From assembly GCA_963666935.1 (NCBI GenBank), contig OY762936.1:496001-560000 (forward strand): a DNA stretch of 64,000 nt. Reading direction: 5' to 3'. Within the stretch, counting starts at the first letter, position 1, and every line of letters starts with the position of its first letter. Position numbers and translations under genes: made by a program. Below are positions 9,801-17,125 of this stretch, piece by piece. Below the pieces are notes generated by a model that was not told where the DNA came from, did not search any database, and saw only the letters and a list, made by a program, of their open reading frames with translations. The DNA comes from G963666935 sp963666935 (GTDB taxonomy: Bacteria > Bacillota > Clostridia > Christensenellales > CAG-138).

Positions 9801-10246
9801 CCGACTCCGTGGCGGCGGAGATTGCCGGTTTGACAGCTTCGGGTATTCTCACGGAAGCGCAGGCGGCCGCTATTTCCATCCCGGCCGTGGTGGCCTTTTT
9901 CAGGACGGATTTGGGCCGACGGCTGATTGCTTCCGAGCGGGCAGAGCGGGAGTTGGCCTTCCACCACCCCGTGGCTGCCGACGCACTTATCGGAGCGGGC
10001 AGCTCCGAAACCATCCTTTTGCAGGGGATCATCGATTGCTGCTTTCTTGACGGTGGGCAGTGGGTGCTGCTGGACTACAAGACGGATTACGTTCCGGAGG
10101 GCAGGGGGTACGAGGTGGCCATGCGCCATCAGAAACAGCTGCTGCTTTACGCAAACGCCCTGTGTGCCTTAAGCGGAATTCCCGTAAAGGAAATGTTCGT
10201 GTATCTCTTTAAAACCGGGGAATGTATTTCCATTCCCGTGGGATAA
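6824..10246 (+). CDS. addA: ATP-dependent helicase/nuclease subunit A (AddA)
   Basis: Superfamily 1A helicase plus RecB-family nuclease; with AddB it processes DNA ends. The 1140-residue product has Walker A AAAGSGKT near the start, DEYQDSN (motif II), GDVKQSIYRFR (motif III), SIHRSKGLEFP (motif V), a YVGMTRA motif VI region, and a C-terminal nuclease motif LLDYKTD. ATG 6824 has AAGGAGG (6811-6817) 6 nt upstream; this places the start inside the end of addB, as is usual for the pair. A strong terminator begins at its stop codon, so this closes the dnaD-addA run. Confidence 0.93.
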   Translation: MNWTDSQRKAIDHGGNLLVAAAAGSGKTAVLTERVARLIQNGAQVEDFLVVTFTRAAAAEMKKRIAARLFVLAQSQNGEDATRLNAAAAGIGSANISTIDAFCTHVLRRHFHAAGLDPAFRAADETESTALRQDVMDELLEQKYASEGFVKLTDLFGKEKNFIESAFRLYDFLCAQPEPLPWLERAAQAYEREEAELAESPAVREITQGAQRALRAKLDVLHFERDCIAGAFPSVAAILDETMMRLGALLLPCGYAGYGAMLQSADFPRLIWPRGTEESIKDGTKNAWSGVKDIVKKQRRTFSTPLSQRAAQLQTLAPFIQELYSFIKDFFALYAERKRQEGVIDYSDMEHMTLSLLKDPAVAREYREKFKYIFVDEYQDSNPVQECLINAIKRPDNLFLVGDVKQSIYRFRMAEPGLFLEKYQTFRGETGVRVDLSSNFRSTGAVIDAVNAIFSNIMQGETGEIAYDEDARLIPGREAAGKTELHILQRAGFDDDAEPLMAAEAEARYAAERIHQLVGTDYTDPKTGEIRKLRYGDIVILHSAPKPVSELWLMTLAQNGVPAYAETSGGYFEAVEVQIFLNLLRVIDNRRQDIPLLSVLRSPIGGFSTEELIALGTEYRSETYFDALKKAAQTSGQLGEKAAELLYRLDRWRADAALYGLAEFLGMLLEETGYSRFVSALPGGSSRKGNLEALLHSAEIHAKNGRGLDGYLRFMDRVKETDTGRMGIAQTGSANVVRLISIHRSKGLEFPIVFLAGLSKQFNAADRSADLIFDAELGVGFRPVWQNTRMDTLFHQAIASRGWRMSVAEQMRVLYVGMTRAAEQLILLCAVKDIGASVKKYRAPLTPARCADATCFADWVLGTLMHRPDGNPLREAAGLLPLPGVPQVEVVFHENPAAQSAKGAPDEEMFSRFIRQAEGVDCAAYCERFRWQYPHEEDTRIPSKLGVSELLGNPPEAVRYPKFLRGSRPLTVTDIGGAVHALMEHISLIPHDADSVAAEIAGLTASGILTEAQAAAISIPAVVAFFRTDLGRRLIASERAERELAFHHPVAADALIGAGSSETILLQGIIDCCFLDGGQWVLLDYKTDYVPEGRGYEVAMRHQKQLLLYANALCALSGIPVKEMFVYLFKTGECISIPVG

Positions 10247-10274
10247 AAAAAGCAGGCTACGGCCTGCTTTTTTT
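10245..10274. terminator. Bidirectional intrinsic terminator
   Basis: GCAGGC (10252-10257) pairs with GCCTGC (10262-10267) around a TACG loop, flanked by seven A on the left and seven T on the right. It serves addA on the plus strand and the convergent LytM gene on the minus strand. Confidence 0.85.
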
Positions 10275-10280
10275 ATTTGG

Positions 10281-11033
10281 TTAATCTTCGATGATAAAAA
10301 TGTAGTCAAGGGGGTTTTGCACCGCTTCGTCTTTATAGACTTCAAAGTGTAGGTGCGCGCCCTCGCCGCATTCGGCTATTGCGGTATCACCCACACAGCC
10401 GATGACATCCCCGGCGTTTACCTTGCGGCCTTCTTTTACCGGTGGCTCTTCCTTCAGGTTGGCGTAAACGGTCTTCAGCCCGTTTCTATGCAGGATCACC
10501 ACGGTGACGCCCAAACAGTCATCGGTGTAGATCTGATCCACTGTTCCGTTCCACACGGTTTGTACTTCCGTACCCTTGGCAGAAGCGATATCCACGCCCG
10601 CGTGGGTCATCCACTGGTTGAGCGTCTTAGAATAAATCAGCTCATTGACCGCATAGCCCCACTGTACTGCGCCGCGCACTGGCGCGGAAGCTTTTTCCCG
10701 GGTAGGTGTTTTACTGGCCTTTGGGGTGGCTTGGGCAGTGATTTCCGGCAGAGGCGTCATAGACGGCGAGGGTGTAACATCTGGCTCTTTGTCTTTGGCC
10801 GTGGCTTCCTGCAAAGTTTCGCCTTCGGAGTGGGATACGCTTTCCGCTTCCGGGCTTTGCTGTGGCGTTTGCTGCACCTGAGCCTCCGACGTATCTTCGC
10901 CGGCGGGCCCATAGGCCAGCGCCACTGCGATGCCTACCATGGCGATACAGACCATCAGCACCACATACAGGCCCTTATCTTTTAAGAAAGCGGCTATTTT
11001 TTCTTTTACATTTTTGAATTTATTCTCTTCCAA
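10281..11033 (-). CDS. Membrane-anchored M23 (LytM) peptidase, SpoIIQ-like
   Basis: The 250-residue product has a basic N-terminus, one transmembrane helix (about 22-42), a long Pro/Ser/Thr/Glu-rich linker, and a C-terminal LytM/M23 domain. The zinc/catalytic motifs are complete: HAGVD (H144, D148) and HLHF (H227, H229). This layout is that of clostridial SpoIIQ, the forespore half of the engulfment channel, which unlike the Bacillus protein keeps a zinc site. A vegetative cell-wall endopeptidase is the alternative. The start is a TTG at 11033: GAGGTG lies exactly 7 nt upstream, whereas the ATG at 11040 is out of frame and abuts the Shine-Dalgarno site. Confidence 0.75.
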   Translation of the reverse strand: MEENKFKNVKEKIAAFLKDKGLYVVLMVCIAMVGIAVALAYGPAGEDTSEAQVQQTPQQSPEAESVSHSEGETLQEATAKDKEPDVTPSPSMTPLPEITAQATPKASKTPTREKASAPVRGAVQWGYAVNELIYSKTLNQWMTHAGVDIASAKGTEVQTVWNGTVDQIYTDDCLGVTVVILHRNGLKTVYANLKEEPPVKEGRKVNAGDVIGCVGDTAIAECGEGAHLHFEVYKDEAVQNPLDYIFIIED

Positions 11034-11097
11034 GTATCATCACCTCATGGATAGTATTGCCATGCGTACCCGAATGTTATACTTTTTCCCGTTTATA

Positions 11098-11106
11098 TGC
11101 TATAAT
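11098..11106 (+). promoter_or_regulatory. Extended -10 promoter for the DUF1385-upp cluster
   Basis: TGC followed by a perfect TATAAT (11101-11106), 40 bp before the DUF1385 start codon. No clear -35 hexamer is seen. Confidence 0.55.
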
Positions 11107-11145
11107 CCATTTTGGGCCGGGATGTTGGCCCGGATAGGAGAGGCT

Positions 11146-12150
11146 ATGAAAAAATGCACCGTAGGCGGCCAGGCGGTCATGGAGGGCGTCATGATGAAGT
11201 CCCCCACCGGCATCGCTATGGCTGTGCGCGATGGCTCCGGCCAAATCGTACTTGACTATCAGTCCTTTGCGTCCAAGGCGAAAAAGGGATCTTTCTTAGG
11301 ATGGCCGATTATCCGCGGCGTTGTGGTTTTTGTGGAATCCCTTACTACGGGGATGTCCACCCTCACCAAATCTGCGGAGATGTTTGGGGAGGAAATTGAC
11401 GAGGAACCCTCCAAATTTGAGCTTTGGCTGGCAAAGACCTTTAACAAATCCGTGGAAAAAGTGATCGTGGGTATTGCGGTGGTCATGGCCATTGCCCTGT
11501 CCATCGGCCTGTTTTTCCTGCTGCCGCAGCTCATCAGCTCGTTGATTTTCAGGAGCGTTGAGGCTTCGGGAATTGTGAAAAGCCTCACCGAAGGGGTGAC
11601 GCGGCTTCTCGTCTTTTTGGGCTACATTCTGTTTTGCGCACAGATCAAGGACATCCGCCGGGTGTTTATGTACCACGGGGCGGAACATAAGACCATCGCC
11701 TGTTATGAGGCGGAGGCAGAGTTGACCCCCGCAAACGCCATGAAATATAGCCGCCTACACCCCCGTTGCGGCACCAACTACCTCTTCTTGGTGATGGCAG
11801 TGGCCATTGTGTTCTTTGCAGCCATCGGCTGGCAGGGCAGTTTTCTTGTGCGCTTTGCCACTCGTTTGGTTTTTCTGCCTGTAGTGGCGGGTCTGAGTTA
11901 TGAGGTGCTGCGCCTTGCCGCCAAGTACGATAACGTGCTGACCAAAATCATCCGCGCGCCCGGTATGGGGCTGCAGAAGATCACCACCAAGGAACCCACG
12001 CAGGATATGCTGGAAGTGGCAATCGCTTCTTTTAATCTGGCCATGATGAGCGATGAAGAGGCTCGCCTTACGGTGAAGAAACAGCAGGAGGAGCGCACAC
12101 AGGGCGAAACGGATGCGGATGCGCAGAAAGATCCGGACGCGGAGGCATAA
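11146..12150 (+). CDS. DUF1385 membrane protein (YqhQ family)
   Basis: The 334-residue product opens with the family signature GGQAVMEGVMM and an adjacent P..IA.AVR block. It has several membrane helices (about 105-135, 145-165 and 205-245) and the second signature HGAEHKTI...HPRCGTNYL. The biochemical role is unknown; in Clostridia the gene habitually sits before prmC and prfA, as here. ATG 11146 is chosen because AGGAG lies 5 nt upstream and the family signature starts right after it. The C-terminal tail is acidic. The stop overlaps the next start as TAATG. Confidence 0.85.
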   Translation: MKKCTVGGQAVMEGVMMKSPTGIAMAVRDGSGQIVLDYQSFASKAKKGSFLGWPIIRGVVVFVESLTTGMSTLTKSAEMFGEEIDEEPSKFELWLAKTFNKSVEKVIVGIAVVMAIALSIGLFFLLPQLISSLIFRSVEASGIVKSLTEGVTRLLVFLGYILFCAQIKDIRRVFMYHGAEHKTIACYEAEAELTPANAMKYSRLHPRCGTNYLFLVMAVAIVFFAAIGWQGSFLVRFATRLVFLPVVAGLSYEVLRLAAKYDNVLTKIIRAPGMGLQKITTKEPTQDMLEVAIASFNLAMMSDEEARLTVKKQQEERTQGETDADAQKDPDAEA

Positions 12151-12962
12151 TGAATTATCTGGAAGCGCTGCGGGATACGGCGAAGCGGCTTGCGCCAGCC
12201 GCAGGGGAAGAGGCGGCTCGGGAGGCCGGCCTGCTTTTGCGCCATGCGGCTAATCTTCCACAAGGCGGCCCGGGGCCGCATATGTTTGAATTATTTCCCA
12301 AGCAATATTTGGGGGATCTGAACGCTATGATTTCCCGCCGCCTTGCGGGAGAGCCCGTTCAATATATTTTAGGGGAATGGGAGTTTATGGGCCTGCCCTT
12401 TTTTACTCGACCCTGCGCGCTGATCCCCCGGCAGGATACGGAAACCCTGGCGGAATGCGCTCTGGCCCGCGGGAAAAAGGGTGAAAGGGTGCTGGATCTT
12501 TGCTGCGGCACGGGCTGCATTGGCATCAGCTTGGCAAGGCTGGGAGGATTTGAGGTAGACCTTGCGGACATCAGCCTTCCCTGCGTAGAATTGGCAAAGG
12601 AAAATGCGGCGAAAAACGGCGTTGCGGTGCGAGTCATCCAAAGCGATCTGTTTAAAAACGTTTCTGACAGATACCATATGATCTGCAGCAACCCGCCCTA
12701 TATCCCCACGGGAGAGCTATCGAAATTGCAGCAAGAAGTGCGCTTTGAACCTGCGCTGGCACTGGACGGCGGGGACGACGGCCTCTCCTTCTACCGCCGC
12801 ATGCGGGAGGAATACAAGAACCATCTTTTGCCTGGTGGCATGTTGCTGCTGGAAGTGGGCTTCGACCAGGCCCATCATGTGGCACAACTTTTCTTGGGCG
12901 GAGAAATCATAAAGGATATTTGCGGCGCCCAGCGCGTCGTCATTATAAAAGATCAGGGGTAA
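12150..12962 (+). CDS. prmC: Release-factor glutamine methyltransferase
   Basis: S-adenosylmethionine-dependent enzyme that methylates the glutamine of the GGQ motif in release factors, here presumably the product of the next gene. In 270 residues there is an N-terminal helical domain, the AdoMet loop DLCCGTGCIG (116-125) and the substrate motif NPPY (181-184). It starts on the last base of the DUF1385 stop codon, with GGAGG just upstream, and ends 3 bases before prfA. The length is normal. Confidence 0.92.
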   Translation: MNYLEALRDTAKRLAPAAGEEAAREAGLLLRHAANLPQGGPGPHMFELFPKQYLGDLNAMISRRLAGEPVQYILGEWEFMGLPFFTRPCALIPRQDTETLAECALARGKKGERVLDLCCGTGCIGISLARLGGFEVDLADISLPCVELAKENAAKNGVAVRVIQSDLFKNVSDRYHMICSNPPYIPTGELSKLQQEVRFEPALALDGGDDGLSFYRRMREEYKNHLLPGGMLLLEVGFDQAHHVAQLFLGGEIIKDICGAQRVVIIKDQG

Positions 12963-12965
12963 TCT

Positions 12966-14042
12966 ATGCTCAACAAACTGCAAGGGTTCAAAGCTCGCTA
13001 TGAAGAACTAACAAGAAAACTTTCTCAGCCCGACGCCATGGAGGATCAGGCGGCTTGGCGGGAGATGGCGAAAGAACACGCCCAGCTGGAAGAGATTGTG
13101 GTGGTTTTTGATGAATACAACGACGCGGCGGCGGCGGCGAAGGACTGCAAAGTCATGCTGGAAGAGCGACTGGAGCCCGAAATGCGGGAGATGGTGCATG
13201 CGGAGCTTTGCGAGCTGGCGCAAAAGCAGGAAGAGCGCCTGGACCGGCTTAAGATCATGCTGCTTCCCAAGGACCCCAACGACGACAAGAACGTGATCAT
13301 CGAGATCCGCGCCGGAACCGGAGGCGAAGAGGCGTCCCTGTTTGGCGCTGACCTTTTGCGCATGTACCAGCGCTATGCGGAGCGCCACGGCTTTAAGACG
13401 GAATTCCTCAACGAGAACATGACGGAGAAGGGCGGCGTGAAAGAGGTGGCCCTTTCCCTTTCAGGCAAGGGCGCCTATTCACGATTAAAGTTTGAAAGCG
13501 GCGTGCACCGGGTGCAGCGGGTGCCCGAAACCGAATCCCAGGGCCGCATCCACACCAGCGCGGCTACCGTGGCGGTATTGCCGGAGGCGGAGGACGTGGA
13601 GGTGGAAATCGACCCTAAGGACCTGCAGATCGACACTTACCGCAGCGGCGGCGCGGGCGGTCAGCATGTAAACAAGACCGAAAGCGCCATCCGCATCACC
13701 CATCTTCCCACCGGCCTAGTGGTGCAGTGCCAAGATGAACGCAGCCAGTATAAAAATAAAGACAAGGCTATGCGGGTGCTCAAGAGCCGACTCTTTGACC
13801 TTTATCAGTCCCAACAGGCGGGCGCGGAGGCGTCTGTTCGCAAGGGTATGGTGGGCAGCGGAGACCGAAGCGAACGAATCCGCACCTATAACTTTCCTCA
13901 GGGCCGGGTTTCCGACCATCGGATCAACATGACTCTTTACCGCCTGGAGAGCTTTTTGGACGGAGATATGGACGAGATCATCGACGGGCTGATCCTGGCC
14001 GAGCGCGCAGCCCAGCTCACAGGGGAATCGGAGGGGAAATGA
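12966..14042 (+). CDS. prfA: Peptide chain release factor 1
   Basis: Recognises UAA and UAG stop codons and triggers peptide release on the ribosome. The 358-residue product has the codon-recognition tripeptide PET (187-189, PxT class of RF1 rather than SPF of RF2) and the catalytic GGQ (231-233). The upstream prmC product would methylate Q233. The last bases overlap the next gene as ATGA. Length and domain order are those of a full RF1. Confidence 0.95.
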   Translation: MLNKLQGFKARYEELTRKLSQPDAMEDQAAWREMAKEHAQLEEIVVVFDEYNDAAAAAKDCKVMLEERLEPEMREMVHAELCELAQKQEERLDRLKIMLLPKDPNDDKNVIIEIRAGTGGEEASLFGADLLRMYQRYAERHGFKTEFLNENMTEKGGVKEVALSLSGKGAYSRLKFESGVHRVQRVPETESQGRIHTSAATVAVLPEAEDVEVEIDPKDLQIDTYRSGGAGGQHVNKTESAIRITHLPTGLVVQCQDERSQYKNKDKAMRVLKSRLFDLYQSQQAGAEASVRKGMVGSGDRSERIRTYNFPQGRVSDHRINMTLYRLESFLDGDMDEIIDGLILAERAAQLTGESEGK

Positions 14043-15073
14043 AGACCCAATACTTTAACGCTATTAACCAGAAAGAAAATGGCACCCGCCTGGCCGGTTC
14101 GGTGATCCGCGGCGGCGGCTTGGTAGCGTTCCCCACCGAAACTGTATATGGTCTGGGCGCTAACGGTCTGGACGAAGAGGCGGTGCGCCGCATCTTTGAG
14201 GCCAAGGGCAGACCCTGCGACAATCCCTTGATTTTGCATATTGCCAAGAAAAGCGATGTGAAACCCCTTTGGACTAAGGTGCCGGATATGGCCCATATTC
14301 TGATGGACACCTTCTGGCCGGGGCCTTTGACATTGATTTTTAACCGCAGTTCCATCATTCCGGACGTGGTCGCCGCGGGCCTGGACACCGTTGCTGTACG
14401 CATGCCCGACAACAAGACGGCACTGAATTTAATTCGGGCGGCAGGGGTGCCCATCGCGGCCCCCAGCGCCAACCTGTCTGGCAAGCCCAGCCCCACCACG
14501 GCGGCGCACGTACGGCAGGATATGGACGGGAAGGTCGACATGGTGCTGGACGGTGGACCCTGCCGGATCGGTGTGGAGTCCACGGTGCTTTCACTATGCA
14601 AAACGCCCACAATCTTGCGGCCCGGCGGCGTTACCAAGGAGATGCTGGAAGCTATCATTGGTCCCGTGGAGCTGGCACCTTCTATCCTCGCGCCCTTAAA
14701 GGAAGGGGAGACCGTCCTATCTCCGGGTGTGAAATACCGCCATTACGCGCCGGACGCGCAAGTGGTCATCGCCACAGGCTCGCCCCGGGCTGCCGCTGCT
14801 AAAATCATAGGGACCTACGATGCTCGGGAGCGGGAAGGGAAGCGGTGCGTGATTTTTGCCAGTACGCAGGCCCAAGCCTTTTATCGGGGCTACAGGTGTG
14901 TTATAATAGGCGACAGAAACCATCCGTCTACCATGTGCGCCAATTTGTTCGCCCTGCTCAGAGAATACGGTGGGGATGTAGACGTAATTTTTTCCGAAAC
15001 GCTGCCCGATTCGGATATGGGGTTGGCATACATGAACCGACTGCTGCGGGCAGCGGGATTTCAAACCATATGA
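14039..15073 (+). CDS. tsaC: L-threonylcarbamoyladenylate synthase with Sua5 domain
   Basis: Makes threonylcarbamoyl-AMP for the universal t6A37 modification of ANN-decoding tRNAs. The 344-residue product has the YrdC core with FPTETVYGLGANG near residue 30 and KGRP.DNPLI, followed by the Sua5 C-terminal domain, so it is the long (YwlC/Sua5) form. It overlaps prfA by ATGA and the next gene by ATGA. The adjacency to prfA, ywlE and rpiB matches the ywl cluster of Bacillus. Confidence 0.92.
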   Translation: MKTQYFNAINQKENGTRLAGSVIRGGGLVAFPTETVYGLGANGLDEEAVRRIFEAKGRPCDNPLILHIAKKSDVKPLWTKVPDMAHILMDTFWPGPLTLIFNRSSIIPDVVAAGLDTVAVRMPDNKTALNLIRAAGVPIAAPSANLSGKPSPTTAAHVRQDMDGKVDMVLDGGPCRIGVESTVLSLCKTPTILRPGGVTKEMLEAIIGPVELAPSILAPLKEGETVLSPGVKYRHYAPDAQVVIATGSPRAAAAKIIGTYDAREREGKRCVIFASTQAQAFYRGYRCVIIGDRNHPSTMCANLFALLREYGGDVDVIFSETLPDSDMGLAYMNRLLRAAGFQTI

Positions 15074-15510
15074 CGCATGTTTTGTTTGTTTGCACGGGCA
15101 ATACCTGCCGTAGCCCTATGGCGGAAATGCTGTTCAATGATATGGCGCTTCGGCGTGGCATTGGCGCGCTGGCCTGCTCTGCCGGGATCCGCGCGCTTGG
15201 GGGCATGTCCATTTCACAAAATGCAAAAATAGCGCTACAGGAGCAGGGGATCGACGCTTCGGAGCATGCTGCCCGTCAACTCACGCCACAGCTTGTCAAC
15301 ACTGCGGATCGGATTTTCTGTATGAGCGCAGCCCATGCGAGTGCTGTGAAGGCCATTGCACCGACAAAGGATGTGCGCGTGCTGGGCGATGACGGTATTC
15401 CCGACCCTTACGGGTTACCGCTGCATAATTACGAAGACACGCTGGAAAGTATAAAAGAAGCGATTGCAGACATTTTAGATACCATAGAAAAAGAGGATAA
15501 AACACCATGA
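15070..15510 (+). CDS. ywlE: Low-molecular-weight phosphatase, YwlE-type protein arginine phosphatase
   Basis: The 146-residue product begins MTHVLFVCTGNTCRSP, a CX5R phosphatase loop. The threonine in CTGNTCRS, where classical tyrosine phosphatases have Ile/Ser/Ala, is the residue linked to phospho-arginine specificity in Bacillus YwlE. The general-acid loop DPYG is present near residue 115. ATG 15070 overlaps the tsaC stop (ATGA) and puts the catalytic loop at the normal distance from the N-terminus. If it acts on phospho-arginine, a McsB-like kinase should be encoded elsewhere; none is in this window. Confidence 0.85.
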   Translation: MTHVLFVCTGNTCRSPMAEMLFNDMALRRGIGALACSAGIRALGGMSISQNAKIALQEQGIDASEHAARQLTPQLVNTADRIFCMSAAHASAVKAIAPTKDVRVLGDDGIPDPYGLPLHNYEDTLESIKEAIADILDTIEKEDKTP

Positions 15511-15950
15511 AAATTGCCATTGCGTGCGATCACGGCGGATACGAATACAAGCGACTGCTGGTTCCTTTTATGAAAGGAATGGGCCATGAAGTGACAGACA
15601 TGGGCTGCGATGGCCCGGAGAGCGTGGATTATCCGGATTTCGGCATTGCCTGCGCGCAGGCCGTGGTCCAAGGGAAAGCGGAGAAGGGCATCCTGATTTG
15701 CGGTACCGGCATCGGAATGTCCATTGCGGCGAACAAGGTGCGGGACATCCGCTGCGCGCTTTGCACAGATCCGCTGATGGCGCGGCTCTCCCGAGAGCAC
15801 AACAATGCCAACATGCTAGCCATAGGCGGCAGGATCATTGGCATCGAAATGGCCAAGGAAATTATTTCCGTATGGCTCAAGACCGAATTCGCTGGCGGTC
15901 GGCACCAGCGGCGCGTGGACAAGATCAGCGCATACGAAGGGGAAAACTAA
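15507..15950 (+). CDS. rpiB: Ribose-5-phosphate isomerase B
   Basis: Interconverts ribose 5-phosphate and ribulose 5-phosphate in the pentose phosphate pathway. The 147-residue product has IACDHGGYEYK at the start, VDYPDFG, the GTGIGMSIAANK anion hole with the catalytic cysteine just before it (ICGTG), and HNNANML. It overlaps ywlE by ATGA. It may feed PRPP synthesis used by the downstream upp product. Confidence 0.93.
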   Translation: MKIAIACDHGGYEYKRLLVPFMKGMGHEVTDMGCDGPESVDYPDFGIACAQAVVQGKAEKGILICGTGIGMSIAANKVRDIRCALCTDPLMARLSREHNNANMLAIGGRIIGIEMAKEIISVWLKTEFAGGRHQRRVDKISAYEGEN

Positions 15951-15980
15951 AAAAATTTATACATTCCAAAGGAGATTCGC

Positions 15981-16610
15981 ATGGGTAAACTGACAGTCAT
16001 CGATCATCCACTGGTGCAGCACAAACTTTCGCTGCTCCGGGATGAAAACACGGGAACAAGGGATTTTCGCGCGTTGGTTGAGGAGCTGGCAATTCTGCTC
16101 GCATATGAGGCAACCCGCGACCTGACTTTGCAGGACACCACCGTGACGACGCCCGTTGCCGTTGCGCACACGAAGGTCATCGCCGGCAAGAAACTGGCCG
16201 TCATCCCCATCCTCCGGGCGGGCCTTGGCATGGTGGACGGCATCATGAGCCTCATTCCTGCCGCTAAAATAGGGCATATTGGCCTTTACCGCGACCCCGA
16301 AACCCTGAATCCGATAGATTATTATTATAAGCTTCCTTCGGATATTGTCGACAGGGACATCCTCATTATTGATCCAATGCTGGCCACAGGCGGCAGTGCC
16401 ATTGCCAGTATTGACATTATTAAGCGCGCCGGCTGCAAGAATATCAAGCTGCTCAATTTGATCGCTGCGCCCGAAGGAATCAAGGCCGTACAGGAAGCGC
16501 ATCCCGACGTGGATATTTATGTGACGCATGTGGATGACTATCTCAATGATCACGGTTACATCGTGCCCGGTCTCGGAGATGCCGGTGACAGGCTTTTTGG
16601 AACGAAGTAA
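15981..16610 (+). CDS. upp: Uracil phosphoribosyltransferase
   Basis: Salvage enzyme that converts uracil and PRPP to UMP. The 209-residue product has the PRPP loop IIDPMLATGGSA near residues 130-141 and the uracil-binding end YIVPGLGDAGDR. AAAGGAG lies 6 nt before the ATG. It is the last gene of the DUF1385 cluster; downstream comes an AT-rich spacer before the V-ATPase operon. Confidence 0.94.
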   Translation: MGKLTVIDHPLVQHKLSLLRDENTGTRDFRALVEELAILLAYEATRDLTLQDTTVTTPVAVAHTKVIAGKKLAVIPILRAGLGMVDGIMSLIPAAKIGHIGLYRDPETLNPIDYYYKLPSDIVDRDILIIDPMLATGGSAIASIDIIKRAGCKNIKLLNLIAAPEGIKAVQEAHPDVDIYVTHVDDYLNDHGYIVPGLGDAGDRLFGTK

Positions 16611-16651
16611 CAACAAACCTTGACAAAACCAGATAATATTTTGTTTATTTG

Positions 16652-16683
16652 TTAAATTGTGCAATTCCTATTGCCCAATTTAA
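16652..16683. repeat. 32-bp inverted repeat upstream of the V-ATPase operon
   Basis: TTAAATTG (16652-16659) pairs with CAATTTAA (16676-16683); after one mismatch GCAAT (16661-16665) pairs with ATTGC (16670-16674), leaving a 4-base loop. There is no following T-run, so an operator is at least as likely as an upp terminator. Its right arm overlaps a possible -35 box. Confidence 0.6.
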
Positions 16684-16699
16684 TAACTTACGATAAAAT
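16672..16699 (+). promoter_or_regulatory. Possible promoter for the V-ATPase operon
   Basis: TTGCCC (16672-16677), 16-bp spacer, TAAAAT (16694-16699). It would give a leader of about 105 bases. The fit is moderate; a consensus TTGACA at 16620-16625 lacks a good -10 partner. Confidence 0.35.
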
Positions 16700-16810
16700 A
16701 ACTAATTGGGTCCCCGGATATGGTGACTTTTTTGAATCTATGGGGAGCCCCTTCTAAATTCCAATCATTTTGCTCAAGTAATTTGAAGTTTTAATACGGA
16801 AGGAGGTTGT

Positions 16811-17125
16811 ATGGTGCCATCCATCATCGAACAGGTAACCCAAGCGGAAGCAGAAGCTGCCTCTATTAAAAAGGACGCGCAGGTAAAAGCCCGTGAAGCG
16901 GTCGCTCAGGCCAATGCGCAGGCGCGTGAGGCCGTAGAGAAGGCCAAGGAGCTGGGACGGGATAAGATCCGCGCCGCCTCAGAAGCCGCGGAAGCGGAAG
17001 GGCGCGATGCCGCTGAAAAAATTCGCAACGAAAATGCGAAAAAGGCGGACGCTCAGTGCGAAGCCGCTGCCGAAAAGCTGCCCAAAGCGGTTGATTACAT
17101 TCTCGAAAGGATTGTAAAAGTATGA
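16811..17125 (+). CDS. ntpF: V-type ATP synthase peripheral-stalk subunit (NtpF/AhaH type)
   Basis: The 104-residue, almost wholly alpha-helical product is rich in Ala, Glu, Lys and Arg with heptad spacing over residues 8-90, as expected for the stalk coiled coil that pairs with subunit E and ties the catalytic head to the membrane part. AGGAGG lies 4 nt before the ATG. It is first in an operon whose order equals the Enterococcus hirae ntpFIKECGABD series. Sequence alone is low-complexity, so the call leans on position and length. Confidence 0.8.
   Translation: MVPSIIEQVTQAEAEAASIKKDAQVKAREAVAQANAQAREAVEKAKELGRDKIRAASEAAEAEGRDAAEKIRNENAKKADAQCEAAAEKLPKAVDYILERIVKV

Noticed and set aside
14845..15069. 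N-terminal extension of ywlE
   Set aside because: The frame is open upstream but overlaps tsaC. The catalytic CX5R loop is at the normal distance only from ATG 15070, which also has the ATGA coupling seen in its neighbours.
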